From JBLHKE01 sp047619485 (GTDB lineage Bacteria; Verrucomicrobiota; Verrucomicrobiia; Verrucomicrobiales; DEV007), in the NCBI GenBank assembly GCA_047619485.1, contig JBLHKE010000373.1:1-7474 (forward strand): a DNA stretch of 7,474 bases, given 5' to 3'. Position numbers and translations under genes: made by a program. The notes beneath the pieces were generated by a model. That model was not told where the DNA came from. It did not search any database and saw nothing but the letters and a program-made list of their open reading frames with translations. Positions 1 through 6,084 of this stretch are shown one piece after another (position 1 is the first letter of the stretch; each line of letters starts with the position of its first letter).

Positions 1-1
1 G

Positions 2-619
2 TTAGATCCGAAGAACCCGGATCACGCGCACCACTTGGTCGAGGCGCTCTGGCTCCACCAGCAGCACAATGTCCGCAACATGGAGCTGCTCAAGATCGTC
101 ATGGACTCGCCGGTCGAGCACGCGCGCATTGCCGCTGCCACCGTCAACCACCACTGGACCGTCGCCGACCCTCGCATCGGCAGCCAAGTGATCGAAGAGG
201 AGAAGGCGATGGTGACCATCCCAGGTGGTGTGATCGCCGATACGGCAGCTCTCACCGAGCTACGCGTCAACACCCTCGTCGAGCAGATGAAATACGATGT
301 GAAAGAGCTCAAGGTGAAAGCCGGTAAGAAGATCAAACTTACCTTCGCTAATCCCGATGCCTTGCCGCACAACCTGGTGATCGTCAATCCTGGCACGGCT
401 TCCGCAGTCGCCGCGCTCGCAATCGAACTCGGCGCCGAAGGCTTCAAGTTGGATTTCCTGCCGAAGAGCGATGACATCCTGCACCACACCAAACTCCTCG
501 ATCGCGGCCAGACTGAAGTCCTCGAGTTCACCGCTCCGAGCAAGCCCGGCGACTACGAGATCGTCTGCACCTTCCCTGGCCACAGCCTGCTAATGCGCGC
601 CGTCCTGAAAGTCGAGTAG
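2..619 (+). CDS. C-terminal part of a PVC-type dehydrogenase-like protein with a terminal azurin (type 1 copper) domain; 5' end outside window
   Basis: The reading frame is open from the left edge to TAG at 617-619, giving 205 visible residues; the true start lies upstream. Visible residues 1-60 (motifs HHLVEALWLHQQHN and SPVEHARIAAATV) resemble the helical HEAT-like segment that precedes the copper domain in large verrucomicrobial and planctomycetal membrane-bound dehydrogenase or heme-binding proteins. Residues about 95-205 form a cupredoxin domain. LPHN supplies a copper His (H123), and CTFPGHSLLM supplies Cys189, His194 and Met198 with exactly the azurin spacing. By family knowledge this domain shuttles electrons in the periplasm, probably to or from a c-type heme domain of the same protein, but neither heme domain nor signal peptide lies in the window. 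The copper domain is a firm call; the identity of the missing N-terminus is inference. Confidence 0.88.
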   Translation, partial: LDPKNPDHAHHLVEALWLHQQHNVRNMELLKIVMDSPVEHARIAAATVNHHWTVADPRIGSQVIEEEKAMVTIPGGVIADTAALTELRVNTLVEQMKYDVKELKVKAGKKIKLTFANPDALPHNLVIVNPGTASAVAALAIELGAEGFKLDFLPKSDDILHHTKLLDRGQTEVLEFTAPSKPGDYEIVCTFPGHSLLMRAVLKVE

Positions 620-644
620 CCCCGGAGGGCGGGCAATCTTGTCT

Positions 645-668
645 CCCCAAGTTAATCGGGGCACTTTT
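645..668 (+). terminator. possible Rho-independent terminator after the azurin-domain gene
   Basis: CCCC (645-648) can pair with GGGG (658-661) around a 9-nt loop, followed by CACTTTTG. A longer alternative pairs GCCCCG (619-624, starting in the stop codon) with CGGGGC (657-662). The T tract is short (four T), so termination here is plausible but weak. Confidence 0.3.
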
Positions 669-690
669 GTCCGGAGTCTGCTCCGTCCTG

Positions 691-765
691 CCAAGGAGTC
701 TGGGCATCCCGACCATGGTTGTGCCTTAAAGGGGGCGACTCGCCCCTGCTCCTTGGCTCACCCAC
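691..765. repeat. dispersed hairpin repeat, copy A
   Basis: The outer arms CCAAGGAG (691-698) and CTCCTTGG (749-756) are perfect 8-bp complements. Inside the right arm GGGGCG-ACT-CGCCCC (732-746) forms its own hairpin, and GGGC (702-705) can alternatively pair with GCCC (742-745). The right side (CGCCCCTG, CTCCTTGG, CTCACC) matches copy B at 4165-4237 almost base for base, and part of it recurs at 2014-2045. The copy ends about 10 bp before the kinase ATG, so it would sit in the leader if that gene is transcribed from upstream. A perfect small hairpin CGGAG-TCTG-CTCCG (672-685) lies just before it. Confidence 0.6.
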
Positions 766-775
766 CTCCGAAACC

Positions 776-1825
776 ATGGCCGAAAACAACCAGCTCAAAC
801 CGAACACCCTCTACATCGAAGTCTCTGGAGCAGGCTTACCCGATGTGGATGGCCTGTTCGTCCCATCGACCGCACCGCCGACCGAATCCGAGTCGGGGAC
901 GGTCTCGAGCCTCGGCTACTGGAACGGCAAGATGGCCTGGGATCGCGCCGATGGAAAATCTGCCCGTAGCCCGGCGCTCTCTTACTCCAACAGCTACACA
1001 TCGTGGAGGATCTGCCGTCTCGATGGGCACCTAGCTTACGACACGACCTGCGAAGATGATCTGCCGCCGACCGATCGGGAATGGCACGTCTACAAGAAGG
1101 GCGTCGCGCCTGCTCCAACAGTGACTCTGCATCATTGCGATCCGCGGCAACCTTGCCCGACACCCAATGTTGTCTTCGTCCTCGGGGGACCCGGCGCAGG
1201 GAAGGGCACCATGTGTGAGCTCGCCGAGTGCCAGCTTGGCTGGACTCATCTATCGACGGGAGATCTGCTCCGCGCCGAGTGCAAGGCGGGAGGTGAGGCT
1301 GCAGCCAGCATCGAAGAGTACATGGAGGCTGGAAAGCTGGTTTCCAACGAGATCATCGTCACGCTACTCAAGAACGCGATGGAAACCGTCACCAGGACGA
1401 CGGGAAGGAAAAACTTTCTACTAGATGGATTCCCTCGCTCACAAGATAACTTGGAGGCGTGGTATGAGGTTTTTGGAAAAGAAGCTGAGCTTCCCAAAAT
1501 GCTCTACTTCGAATGCCCTTACGAGGTTCTTGAAAAACGCATCTTGGGTCGGGCGAAGTACACCGGCCGGAGCGACGATAATGTCGACAGCCTGAAGCTC
1601 AGATTCGACACATTCAAGGCTGAGACCTTGCCCGCCGTCGAGTTTTTCAAGAGCCAGAACAAGTGCATCGAGGTCGACACCAGCCAAGACCGCCAGGCCG
1701 TTTACAAGCTCGTCGAAAACAACCTCGCTGAATACACCGATCAGAAGCTCGCCGCAGAACCGCTGAGTGAGAGAGCTGAGATACTCCTTGGCCTCAAGCC
1801 TTACCCGAGAGAGAACAATGCGTGA
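776..1825 (+). CDS. eukaryotic-type UMP-CMP/adenylate kinase with an N-terminal algal-like domain
   Basis: This 349-residue cytosolic NMP kinase transfers phosphate from ATP to a nucleoside monophosphate. Residues 130-320 hold the kinase: P-loop GGPGAGKGT (137-145), NMP-binding STGDLLR (160-166), DGFPRSQDN (217-225) and the short-lid motif GRSDDN (264-269). The short lid, GRSDDN and QDNL resemble eukaryotic UMP-CMP kinase (CMPK1) far more than bacterial Adk, Cmk or PyrH. Thr161 is adenylate-kinase-like, whereas UMP-CMP kinases usually have Ala there and Asn after FPR (here Ser222), so AMP versus UMP/CMP preference is open. Residues 11-117 are a separate domain (VSGAG near 16-20, YWNGK near 48-52, SWRIC near 76-80, EWHVYKKG near 102-109, then a PAP linker) of a kind I recall in algal and oomycete proteins. 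No signal peptide or membrane segment is seen. ATG 776 is preferred over TTG 719, which would start inside the hairpin repeat. Its stop overlaps the next gene by 8 nt. Confidence 0.88.
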   Translation: MAENNQLKPNTLYIEVSGAGLPDVDGLFVPSTAPPTESESGTVSSLGYWNGKMAWDRADGKSARSPALSYSNSYTSWRICRLDGHLAYDTTCEDDLPPTDREWHVYKKGVAPAPTVTLHHCDPRQPCPTPNVVFVLGGPGAGKGTMCELAECQLGWTHLSTGDLLRAECKAGGEAAASIEEYMEAGKLVSNEIIVTLLKNAMETVTRTTGRKNFLLDGFPRSQDNLEAWYEVFGKEAELPKMLYFECPYEVLEKRILGRAKYTGRSDDNVDSLKLRFDTFKAETLPAVEFFKSQNKCIEVDTSQDRQAVYKLVENNLAEYTDQKLAAEPLSERAEILLGLKPYPRENNA

Positions 1826-2018
1826 ATACAAGACGGTCGCAGTGAAAACAAGGCAGGGGATTGCCGGGGCAAAGGGGGACATTGATACGGAGAAACTCGA
1901 TCGGATTCTCAATGAAATGGCGAAAGATGGATGGGGACTATCTTGCATTGAAGATCTCGAGCACACCTCCGGATCCAAGATATTGCTTTGTGTATTCGAG
2001 CGTGAGTCCGGATCCTAG
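1818..2018 (+). CDS. small DUF4177-family protein, overlapping the kinase gene
   Basis: This gene encodes 66 residues. The pattern EYKTVAV at the start, a middle helix (LDRILNEMAKDGW) and a final strand (KILLCVFERE) match DUF4177, a small alpha/beta family of unknown function with the hallmark 'hydrophobic strand, helix, GW, strand'. The ATG at 1818-1820 lies inside the kinase gene, whose TGA is at 1823-1825, an 8-nt overlap typical of translationally coupled genes. A purine-rich GAGAGAGAA just upstream (from about 1807) can act as ribosome binding site, and longer in-frame starts upstream would intrude deeper into the kinase. The stop TAG (2016-2018) falls within the left arm of the collapsed hairpin repeat copy. 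The sequence TCCGGATCC occurs at 1968-1976 and again at 2007-2015 near the stop. The function is unknown; the pairing hints at a role tied to the kinase. Confidence 0.8.
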   Translation: MREYKTVAVKTRQGIAGAKGDIDTEKLDRILNEMAKDGWGLSCIEDLEHTSGSKILLCVFERESGS

Positions 2019-2045
2019 GAGACCCCCTGATTCCTTGGTCTCGGT
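2014..2045. repeat. dispersed hairpin repeat, collapsed copy C
   Basis: CCTAGGA (2014-2020) faces TCCTTGG (2032-2038) with one mismatch, and the intervening GACCCCCTGAT lacks the left inner stem. The right side GAGACCCCCTGATTCCTTGG followed by TCTC aligns with GAGACGCCCCTGACTTCTTGG then CCTC of copy B. It overlaps the last codons and stop of the DUF4177 gene and ends about 26 bp before the sulfatase ATG. It reads as a copy that has lost most of its interior, or an independent partial insertion. Confidence 0.45.
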
Positions 2046-2070
2046 GCCTAATCATGTTAAGACGTGACTC

Positions 2071-4044
2071 ATGATCCGCCAACTCACACTCCTCATCCTC
2101 TTCTTCGCAAGCACCGCACTCCAAGCCAAACACCCCAACGTCGTCATTCTCCTCGCTGACGACCTCGGCTACCAGGACATTGGTTGCTACGGTGGACCGG
2201 TCAAAACTCCTGCGCTCGACCAGCTGGCTGCCAGTGGTGCGCGCTTCACTGATTTCTATGCCGGCTGCGCCGTCTGTTCCCCTTCGCGTGCCGTCTTGCT
2301 CACTGGTCGTCACCATATCCGCGCCGGCGTCTATAGCTGGATCCACGACGCTTCGCAAAACTCCCACCTGCTCGAGCGCGAGACCACCATCGCCGAACAC
2401 CTCAAAGCCAACGGCTACACCACCGCCCACGTCGGAAAGTGGCATCTCGGCCTGCCGACCGAGGAGCGCCAGAAGCCGACGCCCGCCGACCACGGCTTCG
2501 ATCATTGGTTTGCGACCTGGAACAATGCCGAGCCATCTCACAAGAACCCGGTCAACTTCATCCGCAACGGCAAGCCAGTTGGCAAACTCGAAGGTTATTC
2601 GTGCCAGCTGGTCGCCGACGAGGCCATCGACTGGCTCGATACCAAGCCCGATGATGACAATCCCTTTTTCCTCAACGTCTGGTTTCACGAACCCCATGCT
2701 CCGATCGCTGCACCAGATGATATCGTCAGTAGCTACGGCAAGAAGAAAGACAAGGCGGCCGTCTACTCCGGCACCATCGACAACACCGACAAAGCGATTG
2801 CCCGACTCCTCGCCAAACTGAAACAGATCGCGCCACCCGAAGATACAATCATCATCTACGCCTCCGACAACGGCAGCTACCGCGACGATCGCACCGGCGG
2901 ACTGCGCGGTCGCAAGGGGATGAACTGGGAAGGTGGAATCCGTGTCCCTGGGATCTTCAATTGGCCGGGTAACATTACTTCCGGGCAGACTCTCAACGAA
3001 CCGGCTGGCGTCGTCGATATCTTACCAACGGTGTGTGGCCTGCTCGAACTCACGCCGCCACAAGCGACTCACCTAGACGGCAGCGACCTGTCGCCAATCC
3101 TAACCGGCAATTCAAGATTCGTACGCCACCAACCGCTGTTCTGGCACCTGCAAAAATCCCGTCCCATCGTCGCCATGCGCGATGGCGATTACTCGCTAGT
3201 CGCCGACCCCGACTACGAACTCTCCACCAATAACATGTTCCAAGAATCCTGGATCCCGACCATCAAATCCCGTGCCTACAAGAATTACCAACTCTTCAAC
3301 CTTAAACAAGACCCGCAGCAGGAAAATAACCTCGCGGAACAACAACCTGAGCGCCTCGCCGGACTTAGAGCAAAACTTCTTGCTATTAACAAGAGCATCA
3401 TGGCCGACGGCCACGACTGGCATTATAATACCCTAACTGAAGCAGAAGAACGGGCAGGTTGGAAGCTGCTCTTCGACGGCAAGAAGATCACTGGCTGGCG
3501 CAGCTACGTTTCGGATAAAGGACGGCAAGGTGGCTGGGTGATCCGCGACGGTACCCTCCACAAACCCGCTGGAGTCCGCGCGGGAGATATCATGACGGTA
3601 AATACGTACGAAAATTTCGAATTTTCCTGGGAGTGGAAGCTCGACGCCGGCGGTAACAATGGCGTGAAATATTTCATCACCCGCGAGCGCGGCACGGCCG
3701 TTGGCCACGAGTACCAGATGATCGACGACGAACATTCGAAAGATGAATACACCTCCACGGCCGCGCTTTACCTGATCGCTAAACCCGCCGCGGACAAGCC
3801 GTTCAAGCCAGTGGGGGAGTGGAACCAATCGCGCCTGATTGTTAAAGGCGATCATGTCGAACACTGGCTAAATGGCAAAAAAGTTGTCGAATACGAATGC
3901 GGGAGCGAGGCCGTGATGACGCAGGTTTCAAAAACCAAATTCAAAAAATACCCCGGCTTCGGCAAGAAGGTCACCGGCCACATCCTCCTGACGGATCACA
4001 AAGATCCCTGCTGGTACCGCAACCTGAAAATCCGTAAGCTGTAG
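2071..4044 (+). CDS. secreted formylglycine-dependent sulfatase fused to a C-terminal DUF1080 domain
   Basis: This 657-residue protein begins with a Sec signal peptide (residues 1-19, hydrophobic LTLLILFFAS, likely cut after LQA). Residues 22-440 are a type I sulfatase of the alkaline-phosphatase superfamily: metal-binding LADD (28-31), CSPSR (69-73) whose Cys69 would be converted to formylglycine, GKWHLG (122-127), FHEPHAP (205-211), ASDNG (264-268) and RKGMNWEGG (281-289). Residues about 462-657 match DUF1080 (3-keto-disaccharide hydrolase, LamG-like fold): GWKLLFDGKKITGW, GGWVIRDGTLHKP, NNGVKYFI, HEYQMIDDE, WNQSRLIVKG. The fusion suggests one exported enzyme that removes sulfate and binds or hydrolyses the same glycan; the substrate cannot be read from sequence. 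The start gives the signal peptide directly; no strong Shine-Dalgarno precedes it. It lies 52 bp after the DUF4177 stop, so co-transcription is possible. A dedicated formylglycine-generating enzyme is not in the window. Confidence 0.93.
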   Translation: MIRQLTLLILFFASTALQAKHPNVVILLADDLGYQDIGCYGGPVKTPALDQLAASGARFTDFYAGCAVCSPSRAVLLTGRHHIRAGVYSWIHDASQNSHLLERETTIAEHLKANGYTTAHVGKWHLGLPTEERQKPTPADHGFDHWFATWNNAEPSHKNPVNFIRNGKPVGKLEGYSCQLVADEAIDWLDTKPDDDNPFFLNVWFHEPHAPIAAPDDIVSSYGKKKDKAAVYSGTIDNTDKAIARLLAKLKQIAPPEDTIIIYASDNGSYRDDRTGGLRGRKGMNWEGGIRVPGIFNWPGNITSGQTLNEPAGVVDILPTVCGLLELTPPQATHLDGSDLSPILTGNSRFVRHQPLFWHLQKSRPIVAMRDGDYSLVADPDYELSTNNMFQESWIPTIKSRAYKNYQLFNLKQDPQQENNLAEQQPERLAGLRAKLLAINKSIMADGHDWHYNTLTEAEERAGWKLLFDGKKITGWRSYVSDKGRQGGWVIRDGTLHKPAGVRAGDIMTVNTYENFEFSWEWKLDAGGNNGVKYFITRERGTAVGHEYQMIDDEHSKDEYTSTAALYLIAKPAADKPFKPVGEWNQSRLIVKGDHVEHWLNGKKVVEYECGSEAVMTQVSKTKFKKYPGFGKKVTGHILLTDHKDPCWYRNLKIRKL

Positions 4045-4164
4045 TGGCCGTTTGAATTGAAGTGCCACAACGAGTGAGGGTTTCTCATCCGTTTAGAGAG
4101 AGCGCTGTCGACGGGATTCGGCAGATACAAGGCGTGCGCCGCCTCCCGGCTATACCAGCAAAGA

Positions 4165-4237
4165 CCAAGGAGCTTGGGGCGTTTCGCCCGAGTATTTTAG
4201 TTCCAGGGCGAGACGCCCCTGACTTCTTGGCCTCACC
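4165..4237. repeat. dispersed hairpin repeat, copy B (best-preserved); may act as bidirectional terminator
   Basis: The outer arms CCAAGGAG (4165-4172) and CTTCTTGG (4223-4230) pair fully with one G-U. The inner arms GGGGCGTTTCGCCC (4176-4189) and GGGCGAGACGCCCC (4206-4219) pair over 14 bp with one G-U, around a 16-nt AT-rich loop (GAGTATTTTAGTTCCA). The nearly complete pairing at both levels, with the mismatches being wobble pairs, suggests the structure is kept at RNA level. It sits between convergent genes, where it could stop transcription from both sides, although there is no T tract. Right-side sequence is shared with copies A and C. Confidence 0.7.
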
Positions 4238-4306
4238 GCTTATGCGCAACAATTGCCATTCATGAGGCGCGGCAGTATCGCACCGTGGCCACGTACATCA
4301 CAAAGT

Positions 4307-4422
4307 CGATGACTGATGTCTTGTGGATCAACTCAAGTGTTACCTGATCGACCTACTGGAGAGCGCGAGGCGTGTGCCTCGATGAGGCCACGGATCGGCC
4401 GCTGGTGTCAGGTTAGTCATCG
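4307..4422. other. nested inverted repeats, possible structured RNA
   Basis: CGATGACT (4307-4314) is the perfect complement of AGTCATCG (4415-4422). Nested inside, ACCTGA (4342-4347) pairs with TCAGGT (4408-4413), and at the centre CGAGGC-GTGT-GCCTCG (4366-4381) is a perfect 6-bp hairpin. The arms are in correct nested order but separated by unpaired stretches of uneven length. No known RNA family is recognised, and an 8-bp match across about 100 bp can arise by chance. Confidence 0.25.
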
Positions 4423-4436
4423 GGCGGGATCTTGAG

Positions 4437-4464
4437 GGGTGATCTCTACCTCAGAGTAGCACCC
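4437..4464 (-). terminator. weak terminator-like stem after the PhoX-like gene
   Basis: GGGTG (4437-4441) pairs with CACCC (4460-4464), continued by CTAC (4446-4449) with GTAG (4456-4459) after a 4-nt bulge. It lies 10 nt beyond the minus-strand stop at 4474-4476. No T run follows on the minus strand, so intrinsic termination is doubtful. Confidence 0.25.
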
Positions 4465-4473
4465 GTATTAAAA

Positions 4474-5910
4474 TCACGCCCAGGGACCAGTGATTGCGAG
4501 CGTGATACCCGGATCGAAGATGTTGACGAAAAGCGTCGAGCCGTCCGGGGAGAAGCAGACGCCCGCCAGCTCCTTATCATTGTAGCTGTTCTGCCCGAGC
4601 ACGTGGATACTGCCCTCAGGGGTGATGTTATGCATCCGCGGCGAGCGTGGTCCGTCCTCACACACGACTAGGTCGCCCCATGGGCTGATGGTCAGGTTGT
4701 CGGCACTCTGCAGGATCGATTTATCATTGGGCTCGACGAAGAGTTCGATCTGGCCAGGTTGCTTGGCTTCGCCCGGCTTGCCCTCGGCAGGACTGGGGAC
4801 ATAGCGAAATACCTGCCCGTGTTGGGTTCTACCACCGTTGGTGCAAGCGAAGTAGAGTTCGTTGTCGCCGAACCAGATCCCTTCGGTTCGAGCGAAGCGT
4901 GCGCCGCCTTCGAGGTAGCCGCGTTTGCGAAGATCGTCGTTTGGAGAATCGATGCCGTCGATGTCTTTCCACTCCACTGACATTTTCTCAGCGGTCGGGA
5001 TTGCATCCTTGCTGTCCCTCCAGTTGCGCGTGTCGACCCCCTGCTTCTGATCCTGCTTCCTGCCCGACCCCTCAGTAATACAAAGGAATTGTAACTTGCC
5101 TCCAGCGGCTAGCTTACCGGGTTCCTTCGGGATGAAGCGCCAGAACAGGCCGTCATGGCGATCCTCGGTCTGGTAGACGATCCCGGTGGCCGGATCGATC
5201 GCCACTGCCTCGTGGTTGAAGCGGCCCATCGCCTTGAGTGGGATCGGGGTTGTCAGGCCCATCTCAGTCGTTGCTGGAACCTCAAATGGGTAACCATGAT
5301 CTTTCTCGTTTTTATTGTTCGGCTCCTCCGCTGTGCCCTTTTTCTCGACGGTCTCCTCGCAGGTGATCCAACTGCCCCATGGCGTGATGCCTCCCGCACA
5401 ATTTCGGCAAGTGCCAGCCAAGCTGAGGAACTGCTTTTCGACCTTCTGAGTTTTTGTGTCGAACACGACTGTCGTCGTCCCACCGATGTGTGGGGAAGAT
5501 TTTTGACCAGGGTCATACACTTTGGAGATGTCGACTTTTTCAAAGAGTTCGTTCTGCAGTCCGTAAGGTCCCTCGTAGGTCTTGTCCGACTCGAGTTCGT
5601 GGTTGCGCACGATGATGGTCTTGCCATCGGGGCCAGCGAAAGCCCCCATGCCGTCGCAGCGACCCGGAATCCGCAAGCCATCTTCCATGTAATCGCCCGC
5701 GCGGCCGATGATCTTGTAGTTGAAACCCGCCGGCAGATCGAAGATGCGTTTTGGATCTCTTTGCAGCGGACCGAATCTACCAGGGCTCGGGGCTGCGGCT
5801 ACTCTTACTACGTGAGCGGGTTTCTGGCCGCTCGCATAGCGAGATAGACCGGCGAATGCGGTCGTTACGGCGGCGGCCTTCTTGAAGAATTCTCGGCGGG
5901 AGGGGTTCAT
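4474..5910 (-). CDS. PhoX-like (DUF839) phosphatase, Tat-exported
   Basis: This 478-residue protein starts with a twin-arginine signal: SRREFFKK (residues 4-11), hydrophobic stretch to about 22, likely cleavage near ASG (26-28). Export folded through Tat agrees with a metalloenzyme. The body matches the PhoX/DUF839 beta-propeller family: TCRNCAGGITPWGSWITCEE (167-186), GRFNHEAVAIDP (229-240), YQTEDR (246-251), EGIWFGDNELYFACTNGG (343-360), DNLTISPWGDLVVCEDG (404-420) and GVCFSPDGSTLFVNI (450-464). In characterised PhoX the Cys of NCAGG and several of these acidic residues bind iron and calcium; here Cys171, Glu184/185, Glu234 and Glu418 are the likely counterparts, by motif position only. It is shorter than the roughly 600-650 residues of Pseudomonas-type PhoX, so phosphatase activity is probable but not certain. 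ATG 5908-5910 gives the complete Tat signal; no clear Shine-Dalgarno is present. It diverges from the glycosyltransferase gene. No Pho box was recognised upstream. Confidence 0.88.
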   Translation of the reverse strand: MNPSRREFFKKAAAVTTAFAGLSRYASGQKPAHVVRVAAAPSPGRFGPLQRDPKRIFDLPAGFNYKIIGRAGDYMEDGLRIPGRCDGMGAFAGPDGKTIIVRNHELESDKTYEGPYGLQNELFEKVDISKVYDPGQKSSPHIGGTTTVVFDTKTQKVEKQFLSLAGTCRNCAGGITPWGSWITCEETVEKKGTAEEPNNKNEKDHGYPFEVPATTEMGLTTPIPLKAMGRFNHEAVAIDPATGIVYQTEDRHDGLFWRFIPKEPGKLAAGGKLQFLCITEGSGRKQDQKQGVDTRNWRDSKDAIPTAEKMSVEWKDIDGIDSPNDDLRKRGYLEGGARFARTEGIWFGDNELYFACTNGGRTQHGQVFRYVPSPAEGKPGEAKQPGQIELFVEPNDKSILQSADNLTISPWGDLVVCEDGPRSPRMHNITPEGSIHVLGQNSYNDKELAGVCFSPDGSTLFVNIFDPGITLAITGPWA

Positions 5911-5973
5911 CGTTCGTTCAGATAAATTGCGTGGTTAGAAGTACTCTGGACTCGACTCTTTAGTAAACCATGG

Positions 5974-5985
5974 GAATCGTGATTC
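5974..5985. promoter_or_regulatory. 12-bp dyad in the divergent promoter gap, possible operator
   Basis: GAATC-GT-GATTC is a perfect 5-bp dyad around GT, about 64 bp upstream of the PhoX-like start and 150 bp upstream of the glycosyltransferase start. Short dyads in divergent gaps can bind dimeric regulators, but no known operator is recognised and no second copy is seen in the window. Confidence 0.2.
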
Positions 5986-6084
5986 TGGAACTAGAAATTC
6001 GCCAGCGTGCCGTGGTTATAGGAAAAATCGGTGCCACCCACTGTCACACCGACTGGCTGGCCGCATCCGGGCACCCCAAATTTC

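Larger units (their letters stand above)
4045..4473. other. 429-bp convergent intergenic region without a credible gene
   Basis: The sulfatase (+) and PhoX-like (-) genes converge here. The only sizeable plus-strand frame (GTG 4062 to 4265, 67 codons) runs through the hairpin repeat and resembles no protein, so it is not called. Contents seen: hairpin repeat copy B (4165-4237), a palindrome CGTGGCCACG (4284-4293), a nested set of inverted repeats (4307-4422), and a weak terminator-like stem before the PhoX-like stop. Confidence 0.7.

Noticed and set aside
719..775. TTG start giving the kinase 19 extra residues
   Set aside because: The extension translates the hairpin repeat, and the N-terminal domain begins after ATG 776.
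639..1034. Plus-strand frame of 131 codons across the start of the kinase gene
   Set aside because: It is out of frame with the kinase, low-complexity (Pro, Arg, Ser rich), and passes through the hairpin repeat; the kinase frame explains the region.
1909..2697. Minus-strand frame of 262 codons
   Set aside because: It lies antisense to the DUF4177 gene and the sulfatase signal and catalytic region, has no family motifs, and is a typical shadow frame in GC-rich DNA.
4062..4265. Plus-strand frame of 67 codons (GTG start) in the convergent gap
   Set aside because: Its second half is simply the translated hairpin repeat and it has no ribosome binding site or protein-like pattern.
5155..5847. Plus-strand frame of 230 codons
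   Set aside because: It is antisense to the PhoX-like gene, which has all family motifs; this frame has none.
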